Assembly (NCBI RefSeq): GCF_019097595.1
Contig: NC_080717.1
Coordinates: 25,817,876 to 25,881,875 of the forward strand
Origin: Hemibagrus wyckioides
Lineage: Eukaryota > Chordata > Actinopteri > Siluriformes > Bagridae
DNA length: 64,000 bases
Direction of reading: 5' to 3'
The position numbers and the translations under genes are program-made. Each line of letters begins with the position of its first letter. Position 1 is the stretch's first letter. Shown one piece after another: positions 15,001 to 24,989 of the stretch. The notes below the pieces were generated by a model. The model did no database searches. It was not told the DNA's origin and saw only the letters and a program-made list of their open reading frames with translations.

Positions 15001-17761
15001 AATCACGGCTTGCAGTTATATTGTACCTTTTTGTCGCATTTGCTTTTTGAAAAAAGTTCCACCCCCCCTTTTTAGGCTCAGGTGTCTGACCTCAAAGAAA
15101 TGTGTGATGCTCTGAAAAAGGAGAAAGCCGAGCTGGAAAAGAAGCCAGGGAATATCCGTGCGGTAGGTCATTAACTTTCTCCATTTCTGATGGTTAGATC
15201 AATAATGTAATTGATTGATTGATTGATTGATTATTTGATTCATTAAAGCGGTCTTTCCTCTCCTATTTTTCTTCCTCTAACAGTCAGCCCAGTCTGGACG
15301 AAGTGGAAAAACCGTGCCGGAGCTGGAGAAGACCATCGCGCTGATGAAGAAGGTGGTGGAGCGACTGCAACGAGAGAACGAGACTCTGAAAAAGAGCTCT
15401 GCGACGGCCATCCAAGAGCAGCTCACGGCTCTGCAGCAGGAACATGAGAAACTCAAGGTTTAACACACATTCACACCTAGAACAGAGAGCAGAGCCCCTG
15501 CACTCATGCCTGATTTCATTCACAATGCACAACACTGGTCTTGTTTTGCTCAGGAGGAATACGACAGGACGAAGGAGAGGAATCAGATGACATCCAAACT
15601 CGAGTCACAGGCTAAAGGAATGGAGAAGATCGTGATGGAGAATGAGCGGCTGCGCAGGGAGATCAGAAAGGTTTCTGACCGCTTCGCTTGCGTGGTGATC
15701 TGGGAAAATGCTTCACACGGCAACGTTACTGTGTTTAGATCTGAAACACACAGACCTATAAGAGATATGCACGTATACTTTTCTCCCATTTTTTCACCAC
15801 ACATTTTTGTCGGTCCATGGGGTGGAGTCAGGTCTAATTTAGTCCCTCCTACCAGGGCGGAGTCTAACTAAACGTCTAGATGGCTTGATAAGTGCATATA
15901 ATGTAGTGTGCGTTATGCTTATGGGAGAATTCGGATCTGATCCAGCTGATCCATGCTCTTGAGTTTCCACAGAAAGGATAGCGAAAAACGCACGATTATA
16001 TAAAGATGAATAAAAATATTCTGCTGAAATGTACTGTGTTTAGGATTTGTTGTTAGAAGAAAAATTTGATTCTGGCTATTTGTCAGAATTCAGCCACGCT
16101 CACATCTGATGGAGTTTTCCCATATCACCTCACATTTCATATACAGAGAAGTATTAGAGTGTAATAAAAGATTATTCAACTTATATAAAATAAGAGTTTA
16201 TTTCCATTTAAAATGTCCTGATGCAGGAAGCAGAGGCTGCAGAGAAGCTGCGAGTAGAGAAGAGCAGTCTGGAGGTCAGAAATGAAAAGCTGAAGCTGGA
16301 GATCGAAGAAACCAACCAGAAGCTCCTGCTGGCTCAATCCAAGGGTCCAGCCTTAGACGGGGCAGATAGCAAGACCTGGAAATCTAAAGTTGTGACCAGG
16401 TACCCAGCTAGCTATACGTTTTTGTTGTTGTTGTTTTTAATCCAAAAGTAATTTGATGATAACGAAGGAACACGTATTCAAGATTTCCGGCTGCTATTTG
16501 CAGGTTGTTTGAAAATAAGATGAAAGCGCTCGAGAACGAACTGTCGAAGAAGAACGCAAGTCTCTCAGAGCTCAAAGTTCAGCTCGAAGAGTCCCGTGAG
16601 AAAGAGCAGGCGACGCGGCAAACCGTCACACGGCTGAAGGAAGAGGTGTGTTCAGTTAATGCACCCTACTCTGAGCTGCTGGTAGGTTTATTATTGCGCA
16701 CACACACTGATCTTTTTTCTTTTTTTGGGTAGATGGAGATCCTGAAAAATATTCCCAGTGACGGCCTCGCCAAGGAGTTCAAGTCCGTCAGGTATCTATA
16801 TTTACTCTTATTCAATCGGATGATGTTTTTTAACGAGTGTTGAGGTTTAAACTCACAACCCGCTAACCGTCGAGGTTCGTTATTCAGGCTAGAAAACCAC
16901 CAACTGGAGAAGGAGAAGCTTCGTCTTCTTGAGTGCATCCGGAAATACGAAGAGCAGTTTGGGACACATATGGACGGAGCAGGTAATGCTGACCAGTCTG
17001 CATCATGCTAAAAAAAACAACAACTTTAGAATGACATGGCTACAGGTGGTGGACCGTTTCAATTAATTAATTTATTTTTTTACATAAATCACCACCGGTT
17101 ATCTTTGGACCTCAAAGTGCTTGAATTGAAATTTAGATATTTTTGTATATTTATATATTTTTATTTTAGTACTTTTACTAATATAAGTACTTTAGTAATT
17201 AGTACTTTTATTTTAGTATTTTAGTAAATATTTCATTTTTGTACTTCATCTTTAATTTTAAAATCAACAAATAAATATCAAATAATAATAATATATAAGT
17301 AAAATAATTAATTATCAATTATTATCAAATAAAAATACAATATATAATTTTCCTCTAACTCTCTGTCTAGGATATAAAGAACTTCAGGCCCAAATAAAGT
17401 TACTGAGTGCTGAGAAGAGCCAGCTGCAGGTATTTCCACATTAAATATCTCTGTCCATCTTTTTTTACACATAACCATGTTCAATTATCAGCATTTACCT
17501 GAACGGCATATTATACACCACACCACACCGTCACCTCGGACGCTTCCTCTAACGATTCGCTCGTATCTTAAGGACGAAGTCCGAAGGATGACCAAAGAAC
17601 TGGCCAACTTCGACCCGACATTCTTCGAGGAGCTGGAAGATCTCAAGTTCAATTATAATGTAGAGGTGAAGAAGAACATCATCCTGGAGGAGCAACTGAA
17701 AAAACTGGCCAAGCGCTTCGGCATGGAAGTGGACATCCCGACAGACGGGTCACTGAGCTGA
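1..17761 (+). CDS. cep290: cep290, centrosomal protein of 290 kDa, C-terminal part (5' end outside window)
   Basis: CEP290 is a very long coiled-coil scaffold of the ciliary transition zone that links microtubules to the ciliary membrane and gates entry of ciliary proteins; loss in humans causes Joubert, Meckel and related ciliopathies. Thirty-six exons can be chained here with every splice phase closing and no internal stop, giving about 1,835 residues, roughly the last three quarters of a protein that is about 2,480 aa in human. The translation is nearly all heptad-type, rich in E, K, L and Q. Diagnostic stretches include [43 protein letters not shown] and, near the end, [19 protein letters not shown]. 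The protein ends shortly after this and lacks the acidic tail remembered for the human protein. The gene runs tail-to-tail into rlig1. Exon coordinates are given in the four segment entries. Family assignment is from memory of the human protein, and the match is extensive. Confidence 0.96.
400..970 (+). repeat. diverged minisatellite, about 20-25-bp unit, in cep290 intron
   Basis: Roughly two dozen degenerate copies of a unit containing GTGATTCAGTAAGG, separated by A-rich spacers, fill this intron. Units differ by substitutions and small indels, so the array is old. The same motif recurs at 22,085-22,190. Confidence 0.8.
1313..1425. repeat. MITE-like inverted repeat in cep290 intron
   Basis: AGGAATAAAACACTTT at about 1,341 is mirrored by AAAGTGTTTTATTCCT at about 1,386, a potential stem with a loop of about 29 nt. 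The same AGGAATAAAACAC core appears singly near 6,581 and 18,561, indicating a dispersed element. Confidence 0.55.
3129..3300 (+). mobile_element. LINE-like 3' tail fragment with CAA-type tail
   Basis: The segment ending CCGCTGTGGCGACCCCGAA and an AACAACAACAACA tail resembles the recurrent 3' end of a fish non-LTR retroposon. It has no coding part. The family is not assigned. Confidence 0.45.
3360..3665 (+). mobile_element. Tc1-like transposase fragment, decayed
   Basis: The stretch with [13 protein letters not shown] residues, then ACCACTCTTTACAACCGTGG and GAGGCGAACAGGCTACAA, resembles the middle part of a common fish Tc1/mariner transposase gene in plus orientation. It is broken by stops and deletions, and neither terminal repeat was recognised. 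Confidence 0.5.
3826..6858 (+). CDS. cep290: cep290 coding exons, segment B (9 exons)
   Basis: Exons: 3826-4031, 4113-4264, 4356-4467, 4543-4998, 5083-5247, 5340-5447, 5850-5984, 6289-6552, 6751-6858. The 456-nt exon at 4543 is the largest ordinary exon in the window and is markedly GC-rich. Landmarks: [39 protein letters not shown], then [53 protein letters not shown] and [20 protein letters not shown]. This is continuous coiled coil without globular domains. The intron before it (3019-3825) contains a LINE-like tail and a Tc1-like relic. Confidence 0.94.
7090..7312 (+). mobile_element. non-autonomous Tc1-type fragment with terminal TGGCC-TATAGTGTA
   Basis: The sequence from TCTTCATGGAGCTCAGG to the terminal CATTTGGCCGTATAGTGTA matches the right half of the element duplicated at about 30.2-30.7 and 32.8-33.2 kb. 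The left end is missing. Confidence 0.5.
7381..7921 (-). mobile_element. Tc1-like transposon, internally deleted copy 1
   Basis: The left end (CATAACATTATGAACACCTG) and the right end (ending GCCTGATCGGTGTG) are both present. The minus strand keeps the start of a transposase with the helix-turn-helix stretch [20 protein letters not shown], but the catalytic DDE region is gone. The length is about 0.54 kb against more than 1 kb for an intact element. It lies in a cep290 intron. Confidence 0.8.
8049..13465 (+). CDS. cep290: cep290 coding exons, segment C (8 exons)
   Basis: Exons: 8049-8248, 8932-9145, 9336-9473, 11562-11783, 12471-12605, 12851-12996, 13090-13248, 13342-13465. Landmarks are [86 protein letters not shown] and [20 protein letters not shown]. 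Two Tc1-like deletion derivatives lie in the introns at 7.4-7.9 and 9.7-10.2 kb, and an L2-like retroposon tail at about 11.3 kb. The last exon ends in phase 0 after a Pro-Ser, exactly where the candidate 221-codon exon would be inserted. Confidence 0.94.
9725..10181 (-). mobile_element. Tc1-like transposon, internally deleted copy 2
   Basis: It has the same ends as the copy at 7.4 kb (GATCAGGCATAACATTATGA to CCTGATCGGTGTATA) but a different internal deletion, with the junction near 9,885-9,905. The helix-turn-helix coding sequence ([19 protein letters not shown]) remains and the catalytic domain is missing. Orientation is minus. Confidence 0.8.
10185..11260. other. AT-rich cep290 intron without recognised features
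   Basis: It contains poly-T and poly-A runs and a self-complementary TAA/ATT microsatellite at about 11,218-11,263. No ORF, RNA gene or transposon end was recognised. Confidence 0.5.
11268..11517 (+). mobile_element. L2-like retroposon 3' tail
   Basis: CTCCGGTTTCCTCCCACAGT, TCTAAATTGCCCGTG and GTCCAGGGTGTATCCTGCCT, followed by an AATGA pentamer tail at about 11,500-11,518, form the widespread 3' end of fish LINE/SINE elements. The remainder of the element is absent (5' truncation). Confidence 0.7.
11784..12470. other. cep290 intron, low complexity
   Basis: AT-rich with a perfect GT run at about 12,439-12,463. Nothing else was recognised. Confidence 0.4.
13747..14409 (+). CDS. cep290: candidate extra cep290 exon, 663 nt, acidic and low-complexity
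   Basis: An open frame of 323 codons (13,594-14,565) lies in the intron between the exons ending at 13,465 and starting at 14,609. Within it, a long pyrimidine-rich tract ending in AAG precedes 13,747 and a GT follows 14,409. The interval is 221 codons, phase 0 at both ends, so it could be spliced into cep290 without disturbing the frame. The encoded segment is hydrophilic, predicted disordered, and about a quarter Asp plus Glu, with runs such as [17 protein letters not shown]; it does not look like coiled coil. I know of no equivalent in human CEP290, where the flanking exons are adjacent. It may be a cassette exon, an alternative terminal region or a chance ORF. The donor (GAG/gtactt) is weaker than its neighbours. 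Confidence 0.5.
14609..17761 (+). CDS. cep290: cep290 coding exons, segment D, C-terminal end (10 exons)
   Basis: Exons: 14609-14746, 15076-15162, 15284-15457, 15554-15670, 16227-16399, 16504-16645, 16733-16791, 16888-16982, 17371-17429, 17573-17761 (stop TGA at 17759). Landmarks: [91 protein letters not shown] and the terminal [17 protein letters not shown]. The last residues are PTDGSLS, so the C-terminus is shorter than the remembered human one. Intron 15,671-16,226 shows nothing recognisable. Intron 16,983-17,370 is AT-rich low complexity. Confidence 0.95.
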
Positions 17762-17982
17762 GAGGGCGGGGGAGGTGTAAACGATTCCAGCAGCTCTGCT
17801 GAAACGAACTATGAGGGTGTTTTTATAGTTCAGGTATTTTTGTGTGCGTGTGTAAAAAGTATATTTATGAAGAATGTAAATCGAGTGTTTTATCATGAAG
17901 AAAACGTGATATTTTTTGTGTCACTGCCCAAAATTTGTTCCATTGTGTCAAAATTTTTCTAAAACTTCAGTTCTTTTAGACA

Positions 17983-17988
17983 TGTTTA
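17983..17988 (-). terminator. rlig1: possible rlig1 polyadenylation signal inside the cep290 3' UTR
   Basis: Reading the minus strand downstream of the rlig1 stop at 18,241, the first AATAAA (plus-strand TTTATT) is here, about 55 bases inside the cep290 3' UTR. If used, the two convergent transcripts would overlap at their 3' ends. No transcript evidence is available. Confidence 0.4.
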
Positions 17989-18040
17989 TTAGGACAGCTT
18001 TCGTGTATCTCATGGACGTTACATACTTCATTTTTGGCTA

Positions 18041-18046
18041 AATAAA
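18041..18046 (+). terminator. cep290: cep290 polyadenylation signal
   Basis: A canonical AATAAA lies 280 bases after the cep290 stop codon, in a 3' UTR of about 0.3 kb (17,762 to roughly 18,065). No earlier AATAAA follows the stop. Confidence 0.6.
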
Positions 18047-18240
18047 TTAAATATACATCAATTAATCTCCCTCTTAAAACCGAGAGCGACTCTAAGGTTC
18101 GTTATCGGCATCACGTAGTAAATCTTTTACTATTAAGTGTCACATTAGAGCCGAGGTTCAGTAAAGAATTCTACTACGAAGATTCGTCCTCATTGTAAAG
18201 CAGGTCATACAGTTGAGCAAGAGGAATGTTGTGTAGCTGA

Positions 18241-21123
18241 TCAGGCATCCAGCTGGACATCTCTGAAGGAGCCGAAACGGCGTCTGGTGAGGCCGGAGAG
18301 AGCGGAGAACAGGTTCTTCCTCGAGTCAGGTGAAGCGTCCGGATCGAACGGGAGCCGGGACACGCGGACCACCACGGGCCTGGAGTTTAAGAGGGCGTCG
18401 CCATCGGGCCACTTCAGACCCAGGTGGTGCCGATGAATCTGCAACGAGAGGTAATTACTATCTCAGGAGGAAGTGATAAGGGAAATATTACATCATGCAG
18501 GTATATAGAGAGTTAATATTCTCATTATAGACCATTCATTACATTGCAATACATTCATGTCAGGAATAAAACACTCTGTGACGTGCAGGTAGAGGAAAAT
18601 AATCGACTACAGGGTGCTGTGTCAAAGTCCAACAGCAGCGCATCCTGAAGTGTCTGATTCCTCTAACACCACAGCAATGTACCTCATTTATTAAAGAACA
18701 CCATGATTTTTTTTATCCGTTTATCATTACATGTAATGTTGTGGAATGTCAGGAAAAAAGAAATCACATCGTTTTTCTCACAGCTTGACGGAAAGCAACG
18801 ACACTGGAGATTCCTTCCGTAAATGTTCAATCCTTAAAGTCTGTACGGAAAACTTCTCCATACCGGTGATTAAACACGGTTTATACGACACCAGCGGTGT
18901 GCACGTCCTCGTGAAATGAACGAGTCGTCGCTATAGAAACGAGAGAGCGCAAGGCGGTGGTCTTTACCTTGACGAGCGTGCCGTCGTTACAGTGCCACAC
19001 AATTCCCTCCACACTGCCCTCATCACTGTCCCGAAACCACGATAGCAGCTGATGGAACTCCACAGCAGGAGCGTTCCTCACGTGAAGGATTCCATGCGGC
19101 ACCAGAACGTGGAGCGGATTCTTCTTACTGCCCAAACCTGCCGTTAAAACCAGTGCCTCAACCACCTCAGTATTCTTTATCTTCAGACACGCTTTCAGTT
19201 TTAAAAGCAGAAGATGCCTCCGCTCCTTACAAAAATCCCAAACTTTGTTTCTTTAGGTTTATCTTGAACGATTTGTTTCTCCTTGTTTGTCTTTCCTACC
19301 ATTGTTTTTTTATTCTTTTCTTTTTATTTATAAGCTCTTAAGCAGCAATTTATTTTTCTTTTAAATATACAATTGGAATTCATTTGTATTATTTTTTAAA
19401 TTCAGTGTCTACACTACAAATTATTTAACATTTAAAAAAACAATCAAACACTTTAGTACAATTCTAATATATTAAAATCAAAACGTAAACATTATCAGAT
19501 ATTCCCTAGCTATTGCATTTAAATAAATAAATAAAGGATGAGGTTACAGAGGATGTAACAGTGTGACGCTGACCGTACGGGTTTCCGTTCACGTTGGTCC
19601 CAATGAGCTCCAGCGTTTGCTCCATCAGCTCGGTCAGAGGAACGCTGGCGATTTCCAGCACGGCTTCATCCCCGTCGCTCGGCCTCAGAACGAGAGCCTC
19701 TCGGGCGTCGTAGTCGACCACAGACGCGTGCCAGCAGTACTGCTTGTTAACCTTGTCCACTGGAACCCAGCCTTCAAAATAAACAAATAAAAACAAACCT
19801 TTCGGTTCAAAATATCGTATAATCAGTCCTAAGTGATCCGTCTGTATGCCCATGTCGCTCAAGGTTAGCTCCACCCACAAAATCTTCACTTTCACATTTC
19901 ACTAGAAATTTGTTCTTAAGTTCCTTGCAGACATGCCATCATTATCTAATCGTGTATTTCCTGTAACTTGCTGTTCATCATGCTCACGTCATTTTTCTCA
20001 CTTGGTAAAGATTCATTTTCAGTCACTGAATTTTCCAGGAATGTATGAAAAGAGGAAGTTTTCTGGTGTTGAACTGTGGGCTTGTTTACCCGGGATGTGT
20101 CCGTGCTCATCAGGTACGGGGTGACCGCTCTCGTACTGAACTCGACGTGCAGGAATCCAGGATTCGGGAACAGTCCGGAAATCTTCTTCTACATCCCACG
20201 TGAAACCTGGGGTTAGGGAACAGAAACAAAACAGACGTCCTTTACAGCCGAACTCTAACCTGCTGGCTGCTGGAGGTTTTAATATCGATAATACCTTTAC
20301 AGGTCTTCTGAGAGTACTGATATTTCTTGAACCTCTTGTCCGCCTGCTTGGTGGGTTTGCGGTCCAGGCGAGCCCAGAGATATGCTTCTCCTTCAAAATA
20401 AACACAAGCTTATTTTAAAATACATTTATTGAGCTGAAAAACAAAACCTTAGCATCGTACTTCATATGTGATGCCGAATTTGTGTGTACTGTGAAGCTGA
20501 AGACTTGTTACCATGGCAATAATAAATGGCCTCTTATTCAATATTACAACAACAAAAAAAGATAGCACATTGGGCGTGGTTTCTGAGTGGGAGGGGCATA
20601 CACGCTGTCCCCTGTCCCATATCACAGTGACACTACAGTCTAGGAGCTGATGTATGAGGGAGAATGCAGATGTGACTGTGACACAGGAAATGACATCACG
20701 CTATCTGTATCCAGCATGCAGATGTGCGGCACCTCTGTACAGAGTGACGTAGCAGCAAGTGCCGTCCAGCTTCTCTGTGGCGAGCGCGTGGTGGACGTCC
20801 GACTCCACAGCCACGGGGTTCACCGTTTCCGTGGCAACCACCTGAAAATGCTGAACACGGTAGAGACGTTACATAAAAGCTTCACGAGCGCGAAGTGCAG
20901 ATCTGAAATCCCTGAAATCTAAACTGATGTGTAACTCATCCACACTCGTCCTTACACTAGATTCATTCAAAAGACAAAAGAGGGAGGAAGGAAGGAAGGA
21001 AGGAAGGAGGAGAAGGAAGGAGGAAAGAAAAGGGCAGGGAGACAGGAAAGAAGGAAGGAAGGAAGACAGACAGGAAAGAAGGAAGGAAGACAAACAGGAA
21101 GGAAGGTAAACGGACAGGAAGAC

Positions 21124-21174
<51 letters not shown>

Positions 21175-21177
21175 CGA

Positions 21178-21235
<58 letters not shown>

Positions 21236-21811
21236 GGATAGATAGACAGACGGATAGATGGATAGATAGACAGACAGGCAGACGGAAGGAATGAATGACA
21301 GGATGAGGAGAGATAATAGATGGAGGGATTAATAGATGGATTGATTGATGACAGGGAAATTGAAAAAAAAAAGTTACAAAATGGAGTCAATTTATTCATC
21401 TATTATTAATCATCATAATCTTAATAAAAGACAAGATTACACAAATAAGTTTAATAAATCAATACACTGCGCATCAATGTCGTTTATTTTTCATTTAATT
21501 GTTTAATGTAAAAGTAAAGCAGTGAAGCAGTGAAAGATGTTCCTAAAACAAATTAATAACGCCACACAAACAGACGGGTCACAGCGTGGGGCCGCGTCCC
21601 AAACCGCACGCACCACACTACACGATGTCCCCTACACCGCCCTGACTGCGTGCTACTTTAACCTCCTATCGAGTGAACTAAAGCGCTGTTTGGGACGAGG
21701 CGCGTGCTCCTGCCTCCTTACCTGACCGTCCCGCTTTCTGGACGCTTCTTCTTTCACCTCAGTGAGAAAAACACACGGGATTTTCTGCTGCACGGACCCG
21801 AGGCGCCTCAT
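18241..21811 (-). CDS. rlig1: rlig1 (C12orf29), RNA 5'-phosphate and 3'-OH ligase 1
   Basis: RLIG1 is an ATP-dependent RNA ligase that auto-adenylates on a lysine and seals 5'-phosphate to 3'-hydroxyl RNA ends; human cells lacking it are sensitive to oxidative stress. Seven exons, on the minus strand: 21811-21722, 20841-20733, 20390-20301, 20206-20090, 19771-19574, 19137-18968, 18438-18241. Their lengths sum to 972 nt, giving 323 aa against 325 in human. The start gives [15 protein letters not shown]. The nucleotidyltransferase motif I is TEKLDGT with catalytic Lys54. A motif IV-like EGIVWH is at 245-250, and a motif V-like LVKIHRH carries Lys258. Other family signatures are [22 protein letters not shown] and [16 protein letters not shown]. 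All expected catalytic residues are present, so the enzyme should be active. Intron 1 (20,842-21,721) contains GGAA and GATA arrays. Confidence 0.96.
20978..21120 (+). repeat. GGAA/GACA-rich microsatellite in rlig1 intron 1
   Basis: Degenerate tandem AAGG and related tetramers, purine-only for about 140 bases on the plus strand. It is continuous with the GATA array that follows. Confidence 0.85.
21121..21290 (+). repeat. GATA (Bkm-type) microsatellite in rlig1 intron 1
   Basis: About 27 near-perfect GATA units with a few interruptions, grading into GATG and GACA variants. GATA/GACA repeats of this kind are often enriched on vertebrate sex chromosomes, but they are also common elsewhere. Confidence 0.9.
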
Positions 21812-22084
21812 GACTCTTACTCAGGCTTCTCTGCGCCACTTAGTTCCCACCGTCCACACACCAGTTCGCCATTTCAGCTGTTAAAATAACATTACCTCGT
21901 CTGCAGAGAGAGAAGTTTATCTGCGCTGAGCTGCGTGAGAAAACCGGACTCTCTGCTGCCGCTGCTGGACCGGAGTCCTTACTGCGAGAACACCCACTTC
22001 AGCCTCATGATGAGTTTTCTATCGGCTTTTTATATTTTTATTTATTAATTAATCAACTTATTTATTTATTGTGAGAGGGGGACT

Positions 22085-22190
22085 ATTCTTTACTAAGGAA
22101 AACAGATGTCTAGTAAGGAAAAGATGATTCTGTGAGGTAAAGTGATTCAAAAGGGAGTCGGTAAGATAAGTGATTCGGTAAGTGGGGGGA
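22085..22190 (+). repeat. second, short array of the GATTC-GTAAGG minisatellite motif
   Basis: Several copies of a motif like GTGATTCGGTAAG occur between rlig1 and borcs5, matching the 400-970 array in orientation and sequence 21 kb away. Confidence 0.6.
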
Positions 22191-22624
22191 AATGTTTTTA
22201 GAGCAAAACCCTTGTGATTGCTGTGAACGGTTTCAGCAGTATGAACAGACCTACAGAGAAGTTTAAACACAATCATGAAATTTTCCTTTAATTTCCACAA
22301 TTTAAACATCTCAGCATCTTCTCATCTGTTCATGGCAGAGCAACAACTAAAAAGCAGTCAGTAACACGCTTCACTTTTCTTTAAGACATCAAGCTGCGGA
22401 GGACAAAGCATCATTTTTGGGCTCACAAACACTGAACATGTAAACGTGTAAAACGTGACAGGGACGGTCAGACGAGTAACATCAGATCTAGACCCGTGAG
22501 TGCAAACGGTCACCAACGTGACTTTTCCAGACGCTCTGAAGCTGCAGGATTATATTAGGAAGGTTCATTTGTTTTGTATGTACACAGGATTTTGTCGTTG
22601 AAGCTCTGAGCGTACGGCGGACGT

Positions 22625-24097
22625 CTACTTGAGCTCGGTGTCAGGCTTCATGCTGAACGGCTCGAGGCGCTCACTCTCGGGCAGCAGGTTGTTGAGGCGC
22701 TCCATCAGAGGCACGGTCTGGTCGATGCCCATCTGAATTCTCCGCAGGATCATGGACATCTCATTCACCTTCTGGATCTGCTCGGCGTATTTGGCGTAGC
22801 GCTTCTGCCTGTCCTGCATGATGCTGAAGAGTGCCTCCACCGACAGGTCCATCTGAAACACACACACACACATACACACACAGATAATACGCACTTAGTG
22901 TCCTTTAACATTAAAATCAGTGCTGTTAAATTCTCAAAACTGATTGGTCAGAAAGTGCATTATTTTTATTTAACAGCTTGACCTAACTGACACGTTTATG
23001 TTAATGTGAAACAGAGAGAAAGACAGACAGAGAGAGAACTTTAATTAAACTGGAGCGATCTTTCATCACATCCTGGTTCCAGACGAACCTCTTTGATCCT
23101 CTTGACCAGAGCGTTCTGGTCGAAGGCCACGGCCTCGGCGCACTGATGCAGGTGATCCTGGTAGCGCAAACACAGCTGCAGCACCTGCACAGAGTCCAGC
23201 TTCTCCAGAGACACGGTGCCGGGGGACGTCTGACCGCTCAGGACACCTAAACACCAAAGAAAGAGAAAAAGAGACATAGAGGAGTCAAGAAAGGGAAAGT
23301 GGGAGACATGGGGGAACAGAGAGAGAGAGAGAGAGAGAGAGAGGAGTAGGGGGAGGGGAGAGGGTGGTGTAGGGGGGTAAGGGGGGGTAAACAGAGGGAG
23401 AGATGGGGGAACAGCAAGAGAGCATGGAGGGGGTGTAGGGGGGTAACACAGAGAGAGAGAGAGAGAGAGAGAGAGGAAGGGAAGTGGGAAGGAGCAGGAA
23501 GGGGTGGTGTAGGAGGGTAGGAGGGAGAGAGAACAGTGGTAAGGGAACAGGGATAGAGAAAGAGAGAGAGAGAGAAAGGAGTGGAGAGAGAGAAGGGGGA
23601 GAAGGAAAGAGGGAGACACTCTTACCCTTCAGCAGAGGCTGAAACGTGGGAATCTCCTGGAGCTTGATGACGTCAGGGTCGTTGTGGATGTTGCGTAAGG
23701 ACTGCGTTCCCTGAGTGACCACCACGATGTCGTCCATTTTCGCTCTGTGCTTCGCTGGTGAGGGTACGACTGCCAGGAAAACAAGAATAAAGAAACAGTC
23801 AATAATTCCTGGACTTGTGTGTGTGTGTAACCACCATGTCCCCTCAGCAGCAGGCAGTGCAGAATGATACAGTTGTATTCGTTGTATCTTTACACTGTAA
23901 CCTGGAATCAGACTTTTGCAAAGTCATATAAACATCGCTTCCTTTTCAGACCAGGAGAGCAGAGCCTCCCAGCCTCCTGTACAGCACTGCTACCATGGTC
24001 TGAAGTGTGTTTCCTTTTACTGACCGAGTAAACCCGTACCTGAAGCACTGTAGTCTGAATGTTTATGCTCGGCATCGCCGCTCTGTTCAGCTCCCAT
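22625..24097 (-). CDS. borcs5: borcs5 (LOH12CR1), BLOC-1-related complex subunit 5
   Basis: BORCS5 is a subunit of BORC, the eight-protein complex on the lysosome surface that recruits ARL8 and kinesin to move lysosomes outward. Coding exons on the minus strand are 24097-24040, 23769-23626, 23246-23089 and 22852-22625. They total 588 nt and encode 195 aa (human about 196). The N-terminus MGAEQSGD fits the family's N-myristoylation signal on Gly2, which anchors BORC to membranes. Conserved blocks are [72 protein letters not shown] and [18 protein letters not shown], followed by the terminal [13 protein letters not shown]. An acceptor at 24,114 leaves 16 nt of 5' UTR before the start. The intron 23,247-23,625 is a GA/GT microsatellite. 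Confidence 0.96.
23305..23620 (+). repeat. GA/GGGT-rich repeat array in borcs5 intron
   Basis: Three blocks of pure GA alternate with GGGGGTAA-type and GGTGGTGTAGG-type segments. The plus strand is nearly free of C, so the borcs5 template strand carries the purine tract. The array occupies most of the 379-bp intron between coding exons 2 and 3. A related GGTGTAGGAG-GA block lies at about 25,346-25,380. Confidence 0.8.
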
Positions 24098-24575
24098 CGT
24101 GTCCAGTGATTTCCTGTATTAAAAAAAAAAACAATTCTGTCGTCTGATTCGTAAACACTGACCACGGACGACGAAACACAACTGAGGAACAAACTCAATC
24201 CATCTATTTCTTCCACATTCTGTCCTCTTTCTGGTATAAACTCCTGACGAATCCCACAGCCTTCTACTGTCTACACTTTTACAATTTTTCAGGACCTCAA
24301 CTCTTCTGAGACATGTTTGTCTTCTTGCAGCTTTATATCCATACTCTTCGTGCATTTTATTCCTTTCTGCTTTAAATTTCGATGACCCTGAGGCTGCATT
24401 TCGACTGAAAACTTCATCTTTATCCTTTCTCCCTGAGTAATGAACATCACCTCTGTTAGGATCCCCTCTGTTATTCCAGGTGTATTTCTTCTATGTAATT
24501 GAACACATTAAAGCCATAACCATACGCCATTTCAAGTGAAATAAGCTTGACAGAACTAATAAAACAGGAACTTAC

Positions 24576-24640
24576 CGAATATATCTCTCCTCTTTAATGA
24601 ACGTGGAGCTCCTTTTCAGTCTGATTACACACAGACGCTA
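24576..24640 (-). other. borcs5: borcs5 non-coding first exon (3' part)
   Basis: On the minus strand a GTAAGT donor follows position 24,576 and can splice to the acceptor at 24,114, just upstream of the borcs5 start codon. The transcription start is not visible, and the upper boundary given is arbitrary. DNA between here and about 24.9 kb is the likely promoter, with no TATA box recognised. Confidence 0.45.
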
Positions 24641-24989
24641 ACTAGCATTAGCCCGGTATTTTTCATCGTTACTGTTTCGTTTATTACAGACTAAATAGCC
24701 TCACTGGAGGCATTTTGCATCTATTAACACGTCTGCTGTTTTACAATCCGTGCAAAATGTTGATTCAAGCCTACAACCTGTCAAGTTTGGGAAATGTTTT
24801 GGAAAGAGGCCACTAGCATCTTCCCTAGTCGGATGACAAGCGGCGCGGAATGATGACGTATGTATACAGCGACGAAAAAAAAAAAGTTCTGGTTGTGGTA
24901 ACGAGCTTCCTATCAAGACCCAGATTAGATGACACTGCTCACTATGTTTATGTTGTTGTTTTGTTTAATAGGTACCACAGTTTTAATAT

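Noticed and set aside
20927..21399. Ser/Leu/Ile-rich ORF of 176 codons on the minus strand
   Set aside because: It is a translation of the GATA/GGAA microsatellite in rlig1 intron 1.
22926..22985. Possible extra borcs5 exon upstream of the last exon
   Set aside because: The sequence matches the dispersed TGATTGGTCAG repeat, and the four chosen exons already give the expected length and phases.
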